A stretch of DNA of 64,000 bases from Lentzea sp. NEAU-D7 (GTDB taxonomy: Bacteria > Actinomycetota > Actinomycetes > Mycobacteriales > Pseudonocardiaceae): NCBI RefSeq assembly GCF_026242055.1, contig NZ_JAPJDL010000014.1, forward strand, positions 1 to 64,000. Reading direction: 5' to 3'. The notes under the pieces are model-generated. The model worked only from the letters and a program-made list of their open reading frames with translations. It made no database searches and was not told where the DNA came from. This document shows positions 42,675 to 50,624 of the stretch, in pieces; within the stretch, counting starts at the first letter, position 1, and every line of letters starts with the position of its first letter. The translations under genes and the position numbers were made by a program.

Positions 42675-44058
42675 GACGCTGCGGGCGAAGCTCGTCTCGG
42701 GCCAGATCGTCCTGCTCACCGCGCTGTCCCTGGTGATCGGCGGGATCTCGGTGCTCGCGCTGCACTCGTTCCTGATGAGCAACCTCGACCGCGAGGTCAC
42801 GACGCTGCGGCCCGCACCGCCCGGTTCGTCCTACGGTCCCCCCGGCATCAACGCGCGGATCTTCCCCGACGGCAGCATCCGCGGCACGATCGAACTGCCC
42901 GGCTGGCAGGCGCCGCGCCTGCTCACCGACGACGAGATCAGGGTGCTCGCGGCCGCGCCGTCGACCCCGCACACCGTGGACCTGGGCGAGGCGGGCGAGT
43001 TCCGCGTCGTCACCGACCGCAGGGACATCAAGGGCCTGTCGCTGCAGCCCGTCACGGACATCGTGTGGCAGATGGTCTGGATCCTCGCCGGGCTCATCCT
43101 CGCGGGAGCGGCGGCGGTCGCGCTGGCGGGCAGGGTGGTCGTGCGGCGCGCGCTGGTGCCGCTCGACCGGGTCGCCGAGACCGCCACGCGCGTCTCCGAG
43201 CTCCCGCTGCACGAGGGCGAGGTCGCGCTGGCCGAACGCGTGCCGGAGGAGGACACCGATCCGGCCACCGAGGTCGGCAAGGTCGGCCTCGCGCTGAACA
43301 CGATGCTCGGCCACGTCGACCAGGCCCTGAAAGCCCGGCACGACAGCGAGACCAGGGTCCGGCAGTTCGTCGCCGACGCCTCCCACGAGCTGCGCACGCC
43401 GCTGGCCGCGATCAGGGGCTACGCCGAGCTGACCCGCAGGACCGGCGCGGACCTGCCGCCCGAGGTCACGCACGCGATGAGCCGGGTCGAGTCCGAGGCG
43501 CTGCGGATGACGTCGCTGGTCGAGGACCTCCTGCTGCTCGCCAGGCTCGACGCGGGCCGCCCGTTGGAGAGCAAGGACGTCGACCTGTCGCGGCTGGTGC
43601 TCGACGTCGTCGGTGACGCCCGCATCGCGGGCCCGGACCACAGCTGGAAGCTGGCGCTGCCGCAGCAGCCGGTCACGGTTCCCGGTGACGTGCAACGGCT
43701 GCACCAGGTGCTCGGCAACCTGCTGTCCAACGCCCGCGCGCACACCCCGCCGGGCACCACCGTCACGACCGGGCTGTCCGTCCACGACGGACGCGTCGAC
43801 CTGAGCGTCACCGACGACGGTCCGGGCGTCCCCGAGGGCCTGGAGGTCTTCGAACGGTTCGCGCGCGGCGACTCCTCGCGCTCGCGGGCGGCGGGCAGCA
43901 CCGGCCTGGGGCTGTCGATCGTGGCCGCGGTGGTCGGCGCGCACGACGGCGAGGTGTCGGTCGCGAGCAAGCCGGGCCACACGACGTTCACGGTCTCCCT
44001 GAAAACGTCTCCGGACACAGCTCGTTCACAGCGGGAGCACACGACCGACCCAGGCTAG
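42652..44058 (+). CDS. Sensor histidine kinase
   Basis: A 468-residue membrane kinase. It has membrane helices at about 16-37 and 138-162, with a sensor domain of about 100 residues outside between them, then HAMP (about 160-225). HisKA carries phospho-acceptor His245 (ADASHELRTPLAAIRGYAEL), and HATPase_c has NLLSNARAHTP, VTDDGPGVPEG and STGLGLSIVAAVV. The stimulus is unknown. It partners the response regulator whose gene it overlaps by 23 bases. A 19-base gap separates it from the first glycosyltransferase, so all five genes may be one operon. Confidence 0.93.
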   Translation: MSSNLRPRTLRAKLVSGQIVLLTALSLVIGGISVLALHSFLMSNLDREVTTLRPAPPGSSYGPPGINARIFPDGSIRGTIELPGWQAPRLLTDDEIRVLAAAPSTPHTVDLGEAGEFRVVTDRRDIKGLSLQPVTDIVWQMVWILAGLILAGAAAVALAGRVVVRRALVPLDRVAETATRVSELPLHEGEVALAERVPEEDTDPATEVGKVGLALNTMLGHVDQALKARHDSETRVRQFVADASHELRTPLAAIRGYAELTRRTGADLPPEVTHAMSRVESEALRMTSLVEDLLLLARLDAGRPLESKDVDLSRLVLDVVGDARIAGPDHSWKLALPQQPVTVPGDVQRLHQVLGNLLSNARAHTPPGTTVTTGLSVHDGRVDLSVTDDGPGVPEGLEVFERFARGDSSRSRAAGSTGLGLSIVAAVVGAHDGEVSVASKPGHTTFTVSLKTSPDTARSQREHTTDPG

Positions 44059-44076
44059 GCCGCGACCCTCGTCCCC

Positions 44077-45795
44077 ATGAGACGAGAACGCCTGGCGCTG
44101 GCGGTCCTGCTGATCGCGACCGGCGCGCTGTACCTGTGGCGGCTCGGGGACTCGGGCTGGGCCAACGCCTACTACTCCGCCGCCGCGCAGGCCGGTGCGA
44201 CGAGCTGGAAGGCGTGGTTCTTCGGCTCGTCGGACGCCTCGAACGCGATCACCGTCGACAAGACGCCCGCCTCGCTGTGGGTGATGGGCCTGTCCGCGCG
44301 GCTGTTCGGCGTCAACGCGTGGAGCATCCTGGTGCCGCAGGCGCTGATGGGCGTGGGCAGCGTCTGGCTGCTGCACGCGACGGTGCGCCGCTGGTTCTCC
44401 CCCGCCGCCGCGCTGATCTCCGGCGCCGTGCTCGCGCTGACCCCGGTCGCGGTGCTGATGTTCCGCTTCAACAACCCGGACGCCTTGCTGGTGCTGCTGC
44501 TCATCGCGGGCGCCTACTGCGTGACCCGCGCCGTGGAGAACGCCAGTCCGTTCTGGCTCGCGCTCGCCGGCGTGGCGATCGGGTTCGGCTTCCTCACCAA
44601 GATGATGCAGGCGTTCCTGGTGCTGCCCGCGTTCGCGCTGGTGTACCTGATCGCCGCACCGGCGCCGGCGGGAAGGAAGGTCCTGCACCTGTCCGGCGCG
44701 CTGGGAGCGATGATTGTCGCGGGCGGCTGGTGGATCGCCGCCGTCGAGCTCACCCCGGACCGGCCCTACATCGGCGGCTCGCAGACGAACAGCGTCCTCG
44801 AACTGACGCTGGGCTACAACGGTTTCGGGCGCCTCACCGGTGACGAGGTCGGCAGCGTGGGCGGCGGGCGCGGCTGGGGTTCCGCGGGGTGGAGCCGCCT
44901 GCTGGGCGCGGAGATGGGCAGTCAGATCGCGTGGCTCCTGCCGGCCGCCGTGGTGCTGCTGGTCGCCGGGCTGTGGCTGACGAGGGGCCGCGCCCGCACC
45001 GCTCTCGCTCTGTGGGGCGGCTGGCTCGTCGTCACCGCCGGGGTGTTCAGCTTCATGAACGGGATCATCCACTCCTACTACACCGTGGCACTGGCACCCG
45101 CGATCGCCGCCGTCGTCGGCATCGCGGCCACCGAACTGTGGGAACGCCGCGGCGAACCCGTTGCGGCAGCGGTGCTCTCGGGCTCCGTCGCGCTGAGCGC
45201 GCTGCAGTGCTACGCGCTGGTCAACGAGTTCTCCACGCCCGTCGCGGTGCTGGTCCTGATGACGGGACTGATCGCGGCGGTCGGCCTCGTGCTGTCGATG
45301 CGCTGGGCCATCCCCGTCGCGCTCATCGCCGCGTTGCTCGGCCCCACCACGTACTCCTTCGCCACCGCCACCACGCCTCACACCGGCGCGCTGCCCGTCG
45401 CGGGCCCGACGAACGGCCGGATGGGCGGCACGGGCGGGCTGCTCGACGCCACGGCGCCGGATGCCGAGGTCGTGACACTCCTGCGGGACGACGCGGGCAC
45501 CTACCGGTGGGCCGCCGCGACCATCGGCTCCAACAACGCGGCCGGGCTCCAGCTCGCGAGCGGGCAGCCGGTCATGGCGCTCGGCGGCTTCAACGGCACC
45601 GATCCCGCGCCGACCCTGGCGGAGTTCCAGGAGATGGTCCGAAGTGGACAGATCCACTACTACGTCGAGGCCGGCCGGATGATGCGGGGCGAGACCGGCA
45701 GCGACGCCGCCCACGACATCGCCGCGTGGGTCGCCGAGAACTACACCGCGACCACCGTCGCCGGTGCCACCCTCTACGAACTGGACGCTTCATGA
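44077..45795 (+). CDS. GT39-family membrane glycosyltransferase (YkcB/ArnT-like), first copy
   Basis: A 572-residue polytopic membrane protein of the GT39/ArnT group, which takes sugars from polyprenyl-phosphate carriers. N-terminal helix and loop: LYLWRLGDSGWANAYYSAAAQAG (acidic residue in the first outer loop), then VDKTPASLWVMGLSARLFG. About 10-12 helices occupy residues 1-430. The soluble C-terminal part (about 440-572; NNAAGLQLASGQPVMALGGFNGTDP) is the YkcB-type C domain. It is about 30 residues shorter than its paralogue downstream. Together with the GT2 enzyme it would decorate a wall or membrane glycan. Confidence 0.88.
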   Translation: MRRERLALAVLLIATGALYLWRLGDSGWANAYYSAAAQAGATSWKAWFFGSSDASNAITVDKTPASLWVMGLSARLFGVNAWSILVPQALMGVGSVWLLHATVRRWFSPAAALISGAVLALTPVAVLMFRFNNPDALLVLLLIAGAYCVTRAVENASPFWLALAGVAIGFGFLTKMMQAFLVLPAFALVYLIAAPAPAGRKVLHLSGALGAMIVAGGWWIAAVELTPDRPYIGGSQTNSVLELTLGYNGFGRLTGDEVGSVGGGRGWGSAGWSRLLGAEMGSQIAWLLPAAVVLLVAGLWLTRGRARTALALWGGWLVVTAGVFSFMNGIIHSYYTVALAPAIAAVVGIAATELWERRGEPVAAAVLSGSVALSALQCYALVNEFSTPVAVLVLMTGLIAAVGLVLSMRWAIPVALIAALLGPTTYSFATATTPHTGALPVAGPTNGRMGGTGGLLDATAPDAEVVTLLRDDAGTYRWAAATIGSNNAAGLQLASGQPVMALGGFNGTDPAPTLAEFQEMVRSGQIHYYVEAGRMMRGETGSDAAHDIAAWVAENYTATTVAGATLYELDAS

Positions 45796-46532
45796 CCACT
45801 GTCGACGTGGTGATCCCGGTCCACAACGAGGAACGCGACCTTCCGAGGTGCGTCGACCGGCTGCTCACCGACCTGCCGAAGCTGTTCCCGCACGACTTCC
45901 GCGTCACCATCGCGGACAACGCGAGCACCGACCGCACGTGGGAGATCGCGGAGGAGCTGATGGGCGAGCACGCCGGGGTGCGCGGCGTCCGCCTGCCGTC
46001 CAAGGGCCGCGGCGGCGCGCTCAAGGAGGTCTGGTCGGTGTCGGACGCGGAAGTGCTGGCGTACATGGACGTCGACCTCTCGACCGACCTGCGCGCGCTG
46101 GCACCGCTCGTCGCGCCGCTGCTGTCCGGGCACTCCGACCTCGCCATCGGCAGCAGGCTCGCGCACGGCGCCCGCGTCGTGCGCGGCGTCAAGCGGGAGG
46201 TGATCTCCCGCTGCTACAACGCGTTGCTGCACGTCAGCCTCGGCACGCACGTCACCGACGCGCAGTGCGGGTTCAAGGCGATCCACGCCCGCGCCGCGCA
46301 CCGGCTGCTCCCCCACGTCGAGGACACCGGCTGGTTCTTCGACACCGAACTGCTCGTGCTCGCCGAACGCGCGGGCCTGCGCGTCCACGAGGTCCCCGTC
46401 GACTGGGTCGACGACCCGCACTCCAGCGTCGACATCCTCGCCACCGCCCTGGCCGACCTGCGCGGCATCGCGCGGTTGCGCCGTTCATCGCCGGCCCTGC
46501 CGGTCACCGCACCGGAAAGGGTCGAGGCATGA
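45792..46532 (+). CDS. GT2-family glycosyltransferase, YkcC/dolichol-phosphate-mannose-synthase-like
   Basis: A 246-residue cytoplasmic GT-A enzyme that would load a sugar on polyprenyl phosphate. Motifs: VVIPVHNEERDLPRC, ADNASTDRTW, the DxD site as AYMDVDLSTDL (about residues 93-103) and QCGFKAIHARAA, then FFDTELLVLAERAG. No C-terminal membrane helices are visible, unlike some relatives. Its start overlaps the first GT39 gene (ATGA) and its stop overlaps the second GT39 gene, so all three are coupled. It is the probable donor-lipid maker for the two GT39 enzymes. Confidence 0.92.
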   Translation: MTTVDVVIPVHNEERDLPRCVDRLLTDLPKLFPHDFRVTIADNASTDRTWEIAEELMGEHAGVRGVRLPSKGRGGALKEVWSVSDAEVLAYMDVDLSTDLRALAPLVAPLLSGHSDLAIGSRLAHGARVVRGVKREVISRCYNALLHVSLGTHVTDAQCGFKAIHARAAHRLLPHVEDTGWFFDTELLVLAERAGLRVHEVPVDWVDDPHSSVDILATALADLRGIARLRRSSPALPVTAPERVEA

Positions 46533-48337
46533 CCGCCACGCTCACCCCCGCGCCCGTCGCAGCACCGAAGCCAGAACAGCGCCGGGATGCGAAGAGGTCG
46601 CACCGCGTCGCCTTCCTCGGTCTGCTCGCGGCGACGGCCGTGCTGTACCTGTGGAACCTCACCGCTTCCGGCTACGGCAACGAGTTCTACGCCGCGGCGA
46701 CGCAGGCGGCGTCGCAGAGCTGGAAGGCGCTGCTGTTCGGGTCGCTCGACCCGGGCAACACGATCACGGTCGACAAGCCGCCCGCGTTCCTGTGGGTGAG
46801 CGGCCTGTTCGCCAAGGTCTTCGGCTTCTCCAGCTGGACCGTGCTCGCCCCGCAGGCGCTCGAAGGCGTCGCGGCGGTCGGACTGCTGTACGCGACGGTG
46901 AAGCGCACGTCCGGCCCTGCGGCGGCACTGTTCGCCGGAGCGGCCTTCGCGCTCACCCCGGTCGCCACGCTCATGTTCCGGTTCAACCTGCCGGACGCGC
47001 TGCTGGTGCTGCTGATGGTCGCGGCCGCGTACTGCACGGTGCGGGCGCTGGAGAAGGCGAGCCCGCTGTGGCTGGCGCTCGCGGGCTCGGCGATCGGGTT
47101 CGCGTTCCTCACCAAGATGCTGCAGGCGTTCCTGGTGCTGCCCGCGCTGGCGCTGGCCTACCTGGTCGCGGCACCGGTCTCACCGCTCAAGCGGCTGCTG
47201 CACCTGCTCGGCGCCGGTGTCGCGGTCGTCGTGTCGGCCGGGTGGTTCATCGCTCTGGTGGAGCTGTGGCCCGCGGACAGCCGCCCGTACATCGGCGGCT
47301 CCACCAACGACTCGCTGTGGGAACTCGCGATCGGCTACAACGGTCTCGGCCGCATCTTCGGCAACTCCGGCGGAGGGCCCGGCGGCGGTGGGATGGGCGG
47401 CAACGGCAACATCGGCTTCGGCGGTGACACGGGCATCGGACGGTTGTTCGGCGCCAGCATGGGCCCGGAGATCTCCTGGCTGCTGCCCGCCGCGCTGATC
47501 GGACTCGGCGCCGGGCTGTGGTTCCTGCGCCGCGCGCCGCGCACCGACCGCACCCGTGCGGCGCTGGTGGTGTGGGGTGGCTGGGTGCTCGTGAGCGGCG
47601 TGGTGTTCAGCTTCATGAGCGGCATCACGCACCCCTACTACACGGTGGCGCTCGCCCCGGCGATCGCGGCGGTCACCGGTATCGCGGGAAGCGAGCTGTG
47701 GCGCGGCCGCGGGCACTTCCCGGCGCGGATGGCGCTGACGGCGATGGTCGCGGCGACCGGGGTGTGGGGCTTCATCCTGCTCGACCGCACGCCGGACTGG
47801 ACGCCGTGGCTGCGCTGGGTCCTGCTGGCCGTCACCGCGCTCGCCGTGGTGGCGCTGGTGTTCGGCCTGGACCGGCGCGGGCTGGTGGGCGTCCTGGTCG
47901 TGGCGGCGCTGCTCGGCACCTCCGGTTACGCCGTGGCGACCGCGTCGGTCACGCACAGCGGCTCGATCCCGTTGTCGGGCCCGCGTTCCCAGCAGGGCGG
48001 TGGCATGCGGCAGGGCACGTCGTCCACGGAGGTCGTGCAGCTGCTCAAGGCCACCGGCACCGAGTGGGCGGCCGCGACGACCGGCGCCCAGAGCGCGGCG
48101 TCGCTCCAGCTCGCGTCCGGACGGCCGGTGATCGCGATCGGCGGCTGGAACGGCGGCGACCCCGCGCCCACGCTCGACGAGTTCAAGGCGCTCGTCGCGG
48201 CCGGCAAGGTGCGCTACTACGTCGAGGGCGGCCGGGGCGGCGGTCCCGGCGGTGGCGGCAGCGACATCGGCGAGTGGGTCGCGGCCAACTTCGAGCCCAT
48301 CACGGCCGGTGGCCAGACGCTCTACGACCTGGGCTGA
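46529..48337 (+). CDS. GT39-family membrane glycosyltransferase (YkcB/ArnT-like), second copy
   Basis: A 602-residue paralogue of the GT39 enzyme two genes upstream. It has a longer cytoplasmic N-terminus (TPAPVAAPKPEQRRDAKRS), then LYLWNLTASGYGNEFYAAATQAA and TVDKPPAFLWVSGLFAKVFG. A Gly-rich outer insert (GGGPGGGGMGGNGNIGFGG, about residues 285-305) is absent from the first copy. The soluble C domain ends with LQLASGRPVIAIGGWNGGDP and VRYYVEGGRGGGPGGGGS. A second Gly-rich tail near the end is unusual. Two GT39 copies around one GT2 suggest two acceptor specificities served by one lipid-sugar donor (inference). Confidence 0.88.
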   Translation: MTATLTPAPVAAPKPEQRRDAKRSHRVAFLGLLAATAVLYLWNLTASGYGNEFYAAATQAASQSWKALLFGSLDPGNTITVDKPPAFLWVSGLFAKVFGFSSWTVLAPQALEGVAAVGLLYATVKRTSGPAAALFAGAAFALTPVATLMFRFNLPDALLVLLMVAAAYCTVRALEKASPLWLALAGSAIGFAFLTKMLQAFLVLPALALAYLVAAPVSPLKRLLHLLGAGVAVVVSAGWFIALVELWPADSRPYIGGSTNDSLWELAIGYNGLGRIFGNSGGGPGGGGMGGNGNIGFGGDTGIGRLFGASMGPEISWLLPAALIGLGAGLWFLRRAPRTDRTRAALVVWGGWVLVSGVVFSFMSGITHPYYTVALAPAIAAVTGIAGSELWRGRGHFPARMALTAMVAATGVWGFILLDRTPDWTPWLRWVLLAVTALAVVALVFGLDRRGLVGVLVVAALLGTSGYAVATASVTHSGSIPLSGPRSQQGGGMRQGTSSTEVVQLLKATGTEWAAATTGAQSAASLQLASGRPVIAIGGWNGGDPAPTLDEFKALVAAGKVRYYVEGGRGGGPGGGGSDIGEWVAANFEPITAGGQTLYDLG

Positions 48338-48340
48338 CCG

Positions 48341-49126
48341 TCAGAGGCGGCCGGTGTCGGCGGGGACCACCTCGCCCGGCACCGGCCACGCCTCGATCGG
48401 CGTGTCGTCGTTCCACAGCAGCGGAACCAGGTCGGCACCGCGCCGGAACAGCCACGGGACCCCTTTGAGCGCCAGCCACGCCACGTGGTGCCACACCGTC
48501 AGCTCGCGCCCGCCGGAGCACTCCAGGCTGACCTCGCCGACCTGGTGCCCCAGCGCGCGCAGCTCGGCCGCGAACGCCCGCGCCAGCATCCGGTGCCCCA
48601 GTTCGGACGGGTGCAGGCGGTCGACCGCCCACGTCTCCAGCTCGTAGGCGCCGGGCATGGTGTGCAGGTCGACGCACCGCACGCCGTGCCGCGCCACCAC
48701 CACGTCGACCACGCGGTTGTACTCGTCGATGCGGTCCTTCAGGACCCGCCGGAGCTTGCCGGGCAGCTTGAACACGCGGCCCTGGTCGTGGAACCGCACG
48801 GTGACGACGGAGACGCCGGCCGCGGTCAGCTCGCGGCAGATGTGGTCGAGGTCCTCGTGCATCCGCCGCACGGAGAAGTCCGACCTCAGCGTGTCGTTGA
48901 CACCGGCGATGACCACGGCGGCACTGGGCCTGTCCCGCAACGCCTGGGGCAGCTGGGTGCGCCTGACGTCCGCCAGCCGCGCGCCGGAGACGGCGTAGTT
49001 GCGATAGCCGTTGTCCGCGCAGGCGGAGGAGAGGATCGGGCCGAAGCCGCGCCAGCCGCCGGGCACGAGGTCGCCGATCCCGACCGCTGTCGAGTCACCG
49101 AGTAACACCAGCACGCGGAACAGCAT
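48341..49126 (-). CDS. SGNH/GDSL-family hydrolase
   Basis: A 261-residue SGNH hydrolase. Block I is LLGDSTAVGIGD (Ser12), the Gly block is in YAVSGARLADVR, block III is VIAGVNDTL, and block V is VDRLHPSELGH, giving the catalytic Asp and His. All four are present, so it is probably an active esterase or lipase. No signal peptide is visible. The C-terminal region (GRELTVWHHVAWLALKG) may associate with membrane. It ends three bases from the convergent GT39 gene. Substrate unknown. Confidence 0.88.
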   Translation of the reverse strand: MLFRVLVLLGDSTAVGIGDLVPGGWRGFGPILSSACADNGYRNYAVSGARLADVRRTQLPQALRDRPSAAVVIAGVNDTLRSDFSVRRMHEDLDHICRELTAAGVSVVTVRFHDQGRVFKLPGKLRRVLKDRIDEYNRVVDVVVARHGVRCVDLHTMPGAYELETWAVDRLHPSELGHRMLARAFAAELRALGHQVGEVSLECSGGRELTVWHHVAWLALKGVPWLFRRGADLVPLLWNDDTPIEAWPVPGEVVPADTGRL

Positions 49127-49167
49127 CAGCGGGCCCGGTGATCCGCGAATGACCGCGCGGGAACGGT

Positions 49168-50340
49168 TCAGCGAAATGCAGGGTAAAGCGGGAGTTCGAG
49201 CACCTCAGGGCCGTAGCGGTCGGCCAGTGCGCCGATCACCGCGTCGGCGTGCGACGCGACGGTCTTCTCGCCCAGCAGCAGCGCGTCGGACCGCAACCGG
49301 ACCCACCGGCCCGTCAGCACGACGCTGCGCGGCGGAGCGTTGACAACGATGGGCATGGGCTTCGAAAGCGCCCGCCACGTCGCGAGCCACACCCACAGCA
49401 GCTGGGCCTCCAGCAGCCGCGGTAAGAGCACCGCGTCGTCGTCCATCTCGGGCCACACCGACCCGACCTCCGCGCGCCAGGCGGCGACCATGGCCTCGGA
49501 CATCCCCGGCGGCAGGCCCCACCCGCACCAGCAGGACGGGAACGGCACGCGCAGCGCGGCGGCGTCGAACACGATGTCGCGGACGCAGCCGCCCTCGAAG
49601 TCGACGAACCGGACACCGCGCGAGGTGACCAGGTGGTTGTCCGGGCACGACGTCGACGGGCTGAACGCGCGCCGCCGCGAGGTGCTGAACGCCCGTGCGG
49701 CGCCGGCGGCGTACTCGATGGCCTGCGTGGACGTGCCCACGCCCACAGTGGACTCCAGCAGCGCCGGTAAGCCCGCGATCGCCGCGTGCACGTCGACCGC
49801 GATCGGGTCCTGGCAGCACTGCGCTCCGGCGCGGCGCATCAACGCGTCGAAGTCGGCGTCCCTGCCCGCCGTCGTGGCGTGCAGGCGGCCCATGGCGTGC
49901 GCCCACGACAGCAGGCCGCGTTCGGCGGCGCGCGCGTCGGTGGCTTGCAGCTTCTCGGACAGCCTCGGCGCGCGGCCCAGGTCTTCCAGCACGACGAGAC
50001 GCGACGCCGCGTCGTGGGCGAAGAGCTCCGGTGTGGCGCGCTCCTCGGCCGGCAGCGCCGTGAGCAGCTGGTGGCTGACGGCCTCGTGCGCCCACGGGTC
50101 CCGGTCGCCGGCACCGGCGGGATAGCGCTTCACGACCAGCGTGCGGGGCATCGAGAACGGCGAGGAGGCGACTCTCACGCGAATGACGACGGAACGACCG
50201 GTACCCCCGAGAGCCTCGGGGTCAGCGAGGCGCACCTGTGCGCCCAGTCGCTTGGTCAGTACCCGCTCAGCCGCCACGACAGCGTCCGCGATCTCAGGTG
50301 AAGTCGTGTCAGGAGGGCCCGCGGTGATCTCCACGCTCAT
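49168..50340 (-). CDS. Phosphotransferase-like protein with altered catalytic loop
   Basis: A 390-residue protein with aminoglycoside-phosphotransferase-like architecture. Lys71 (VVKRYP) and Glu86 (AHEAVSH) match the ATP-binding Lys-Glu pair, and DFEG (residues 247-250) matches the metal motif. The catalytic loop, normally HGDxxxxN, reads SPSTSCPDN (227-235): the catalytic Asp and its His are replaced, though PDN keeps the final Asn. This SPSxxCPDN form may recur in actinomycete homologues, so it may be an unusual active site or a pseudokinase. The C-terminal third is helical and acidic. A 284-base gap with two dyads lies upstream. Confidence 0.75.
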   Translation of the reverse strand: MSVEITAGPPDTTSPEIADAVVAAERVLTKRLGAQVRLADPEALGGTGRSVVIRVRVASSPFSMPRTLVVKRYPAGAGDRDPWAHEAVSHQLLTALPAEERATPELFAHDAASRLVVLEDLGRAPRLSEKLQATDARAAERGLLSWAHAMGRLHATTAGRDADFDALMRRAGAQCCQDPIAVDVHAAIAGLPALLESTVGVGTSTQAIEYAAGAARAFSTSRRRAFSPSTSCPDNHLVTSRGVRFVDFEGGCVRDIVFDAAALRVPFPSCWCGWGLPPGMSEAMVAAWRAEVGSVWPEMDDDAVLLPRLLEAQLLWVWLATWRALSKPMPIVVNAPPRSVVLTGRWVRLRSDALLLGEKTVASHADAVIGALADRYGPEVLELPLYPAFR

Positions 50341-50579
50341 CCCCTCCGACCCTACTCCCCATGTCCGTGAGCCGGACCGACGCTAATCGGGCCAGGCTGC
50401 GACCACCACCACTCGTTGGTAACGGCTCACGCAGTTCCCGGACACCCCTCCGAGGTGTGGACGTGTGGAAACACCTTCCGTTGCCCACCGCGGACCGATC
50501 AAGCGGCTGGATCGGCCCGCACTCCTCAATACCGATCAAGTAGGTGCTCGATCGGGCGAACCGGTCTCATGTTCTGGGA
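50341..50579. other. Intergenic region with two CCGATC dyads
   Basis: No gene is convincing in this gap. It carries two similar dyads, CCGATC-N9-GATCGG (50495-50515) and CCGATC-N12-GATCGG (50532-50555), both with the direct repeat CCGATCAAG. They could be operators for the phosphotransferase-like gene, which reads away from here. A 60-codon frame at 50361-50543 looks random. Confidence 0.5.
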
Positions 50580-50613
50580 CGCGGGGAGGCAACCGCCAGG
50601 TTGCCTCCCCGCG
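50580..50613. terminator. Intrinsic terminator of aspS
   Basis: A 15-bp perfect stem (CGCGGGGAGGCAACC and complement, loop GCCA) lies 12 bases after the aspS stop on the minus strand. Confidence 0.92.
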
Positions 50614-50624
50614 GGAAAAGATCG

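Noticed and set aside
50361-50543. 60-codon plus-strand frame in the aspS-phosphotransferase gap
   Set aside because: No ribosome site and no recognisable sequence; it overlaps dyads that look regulatory.
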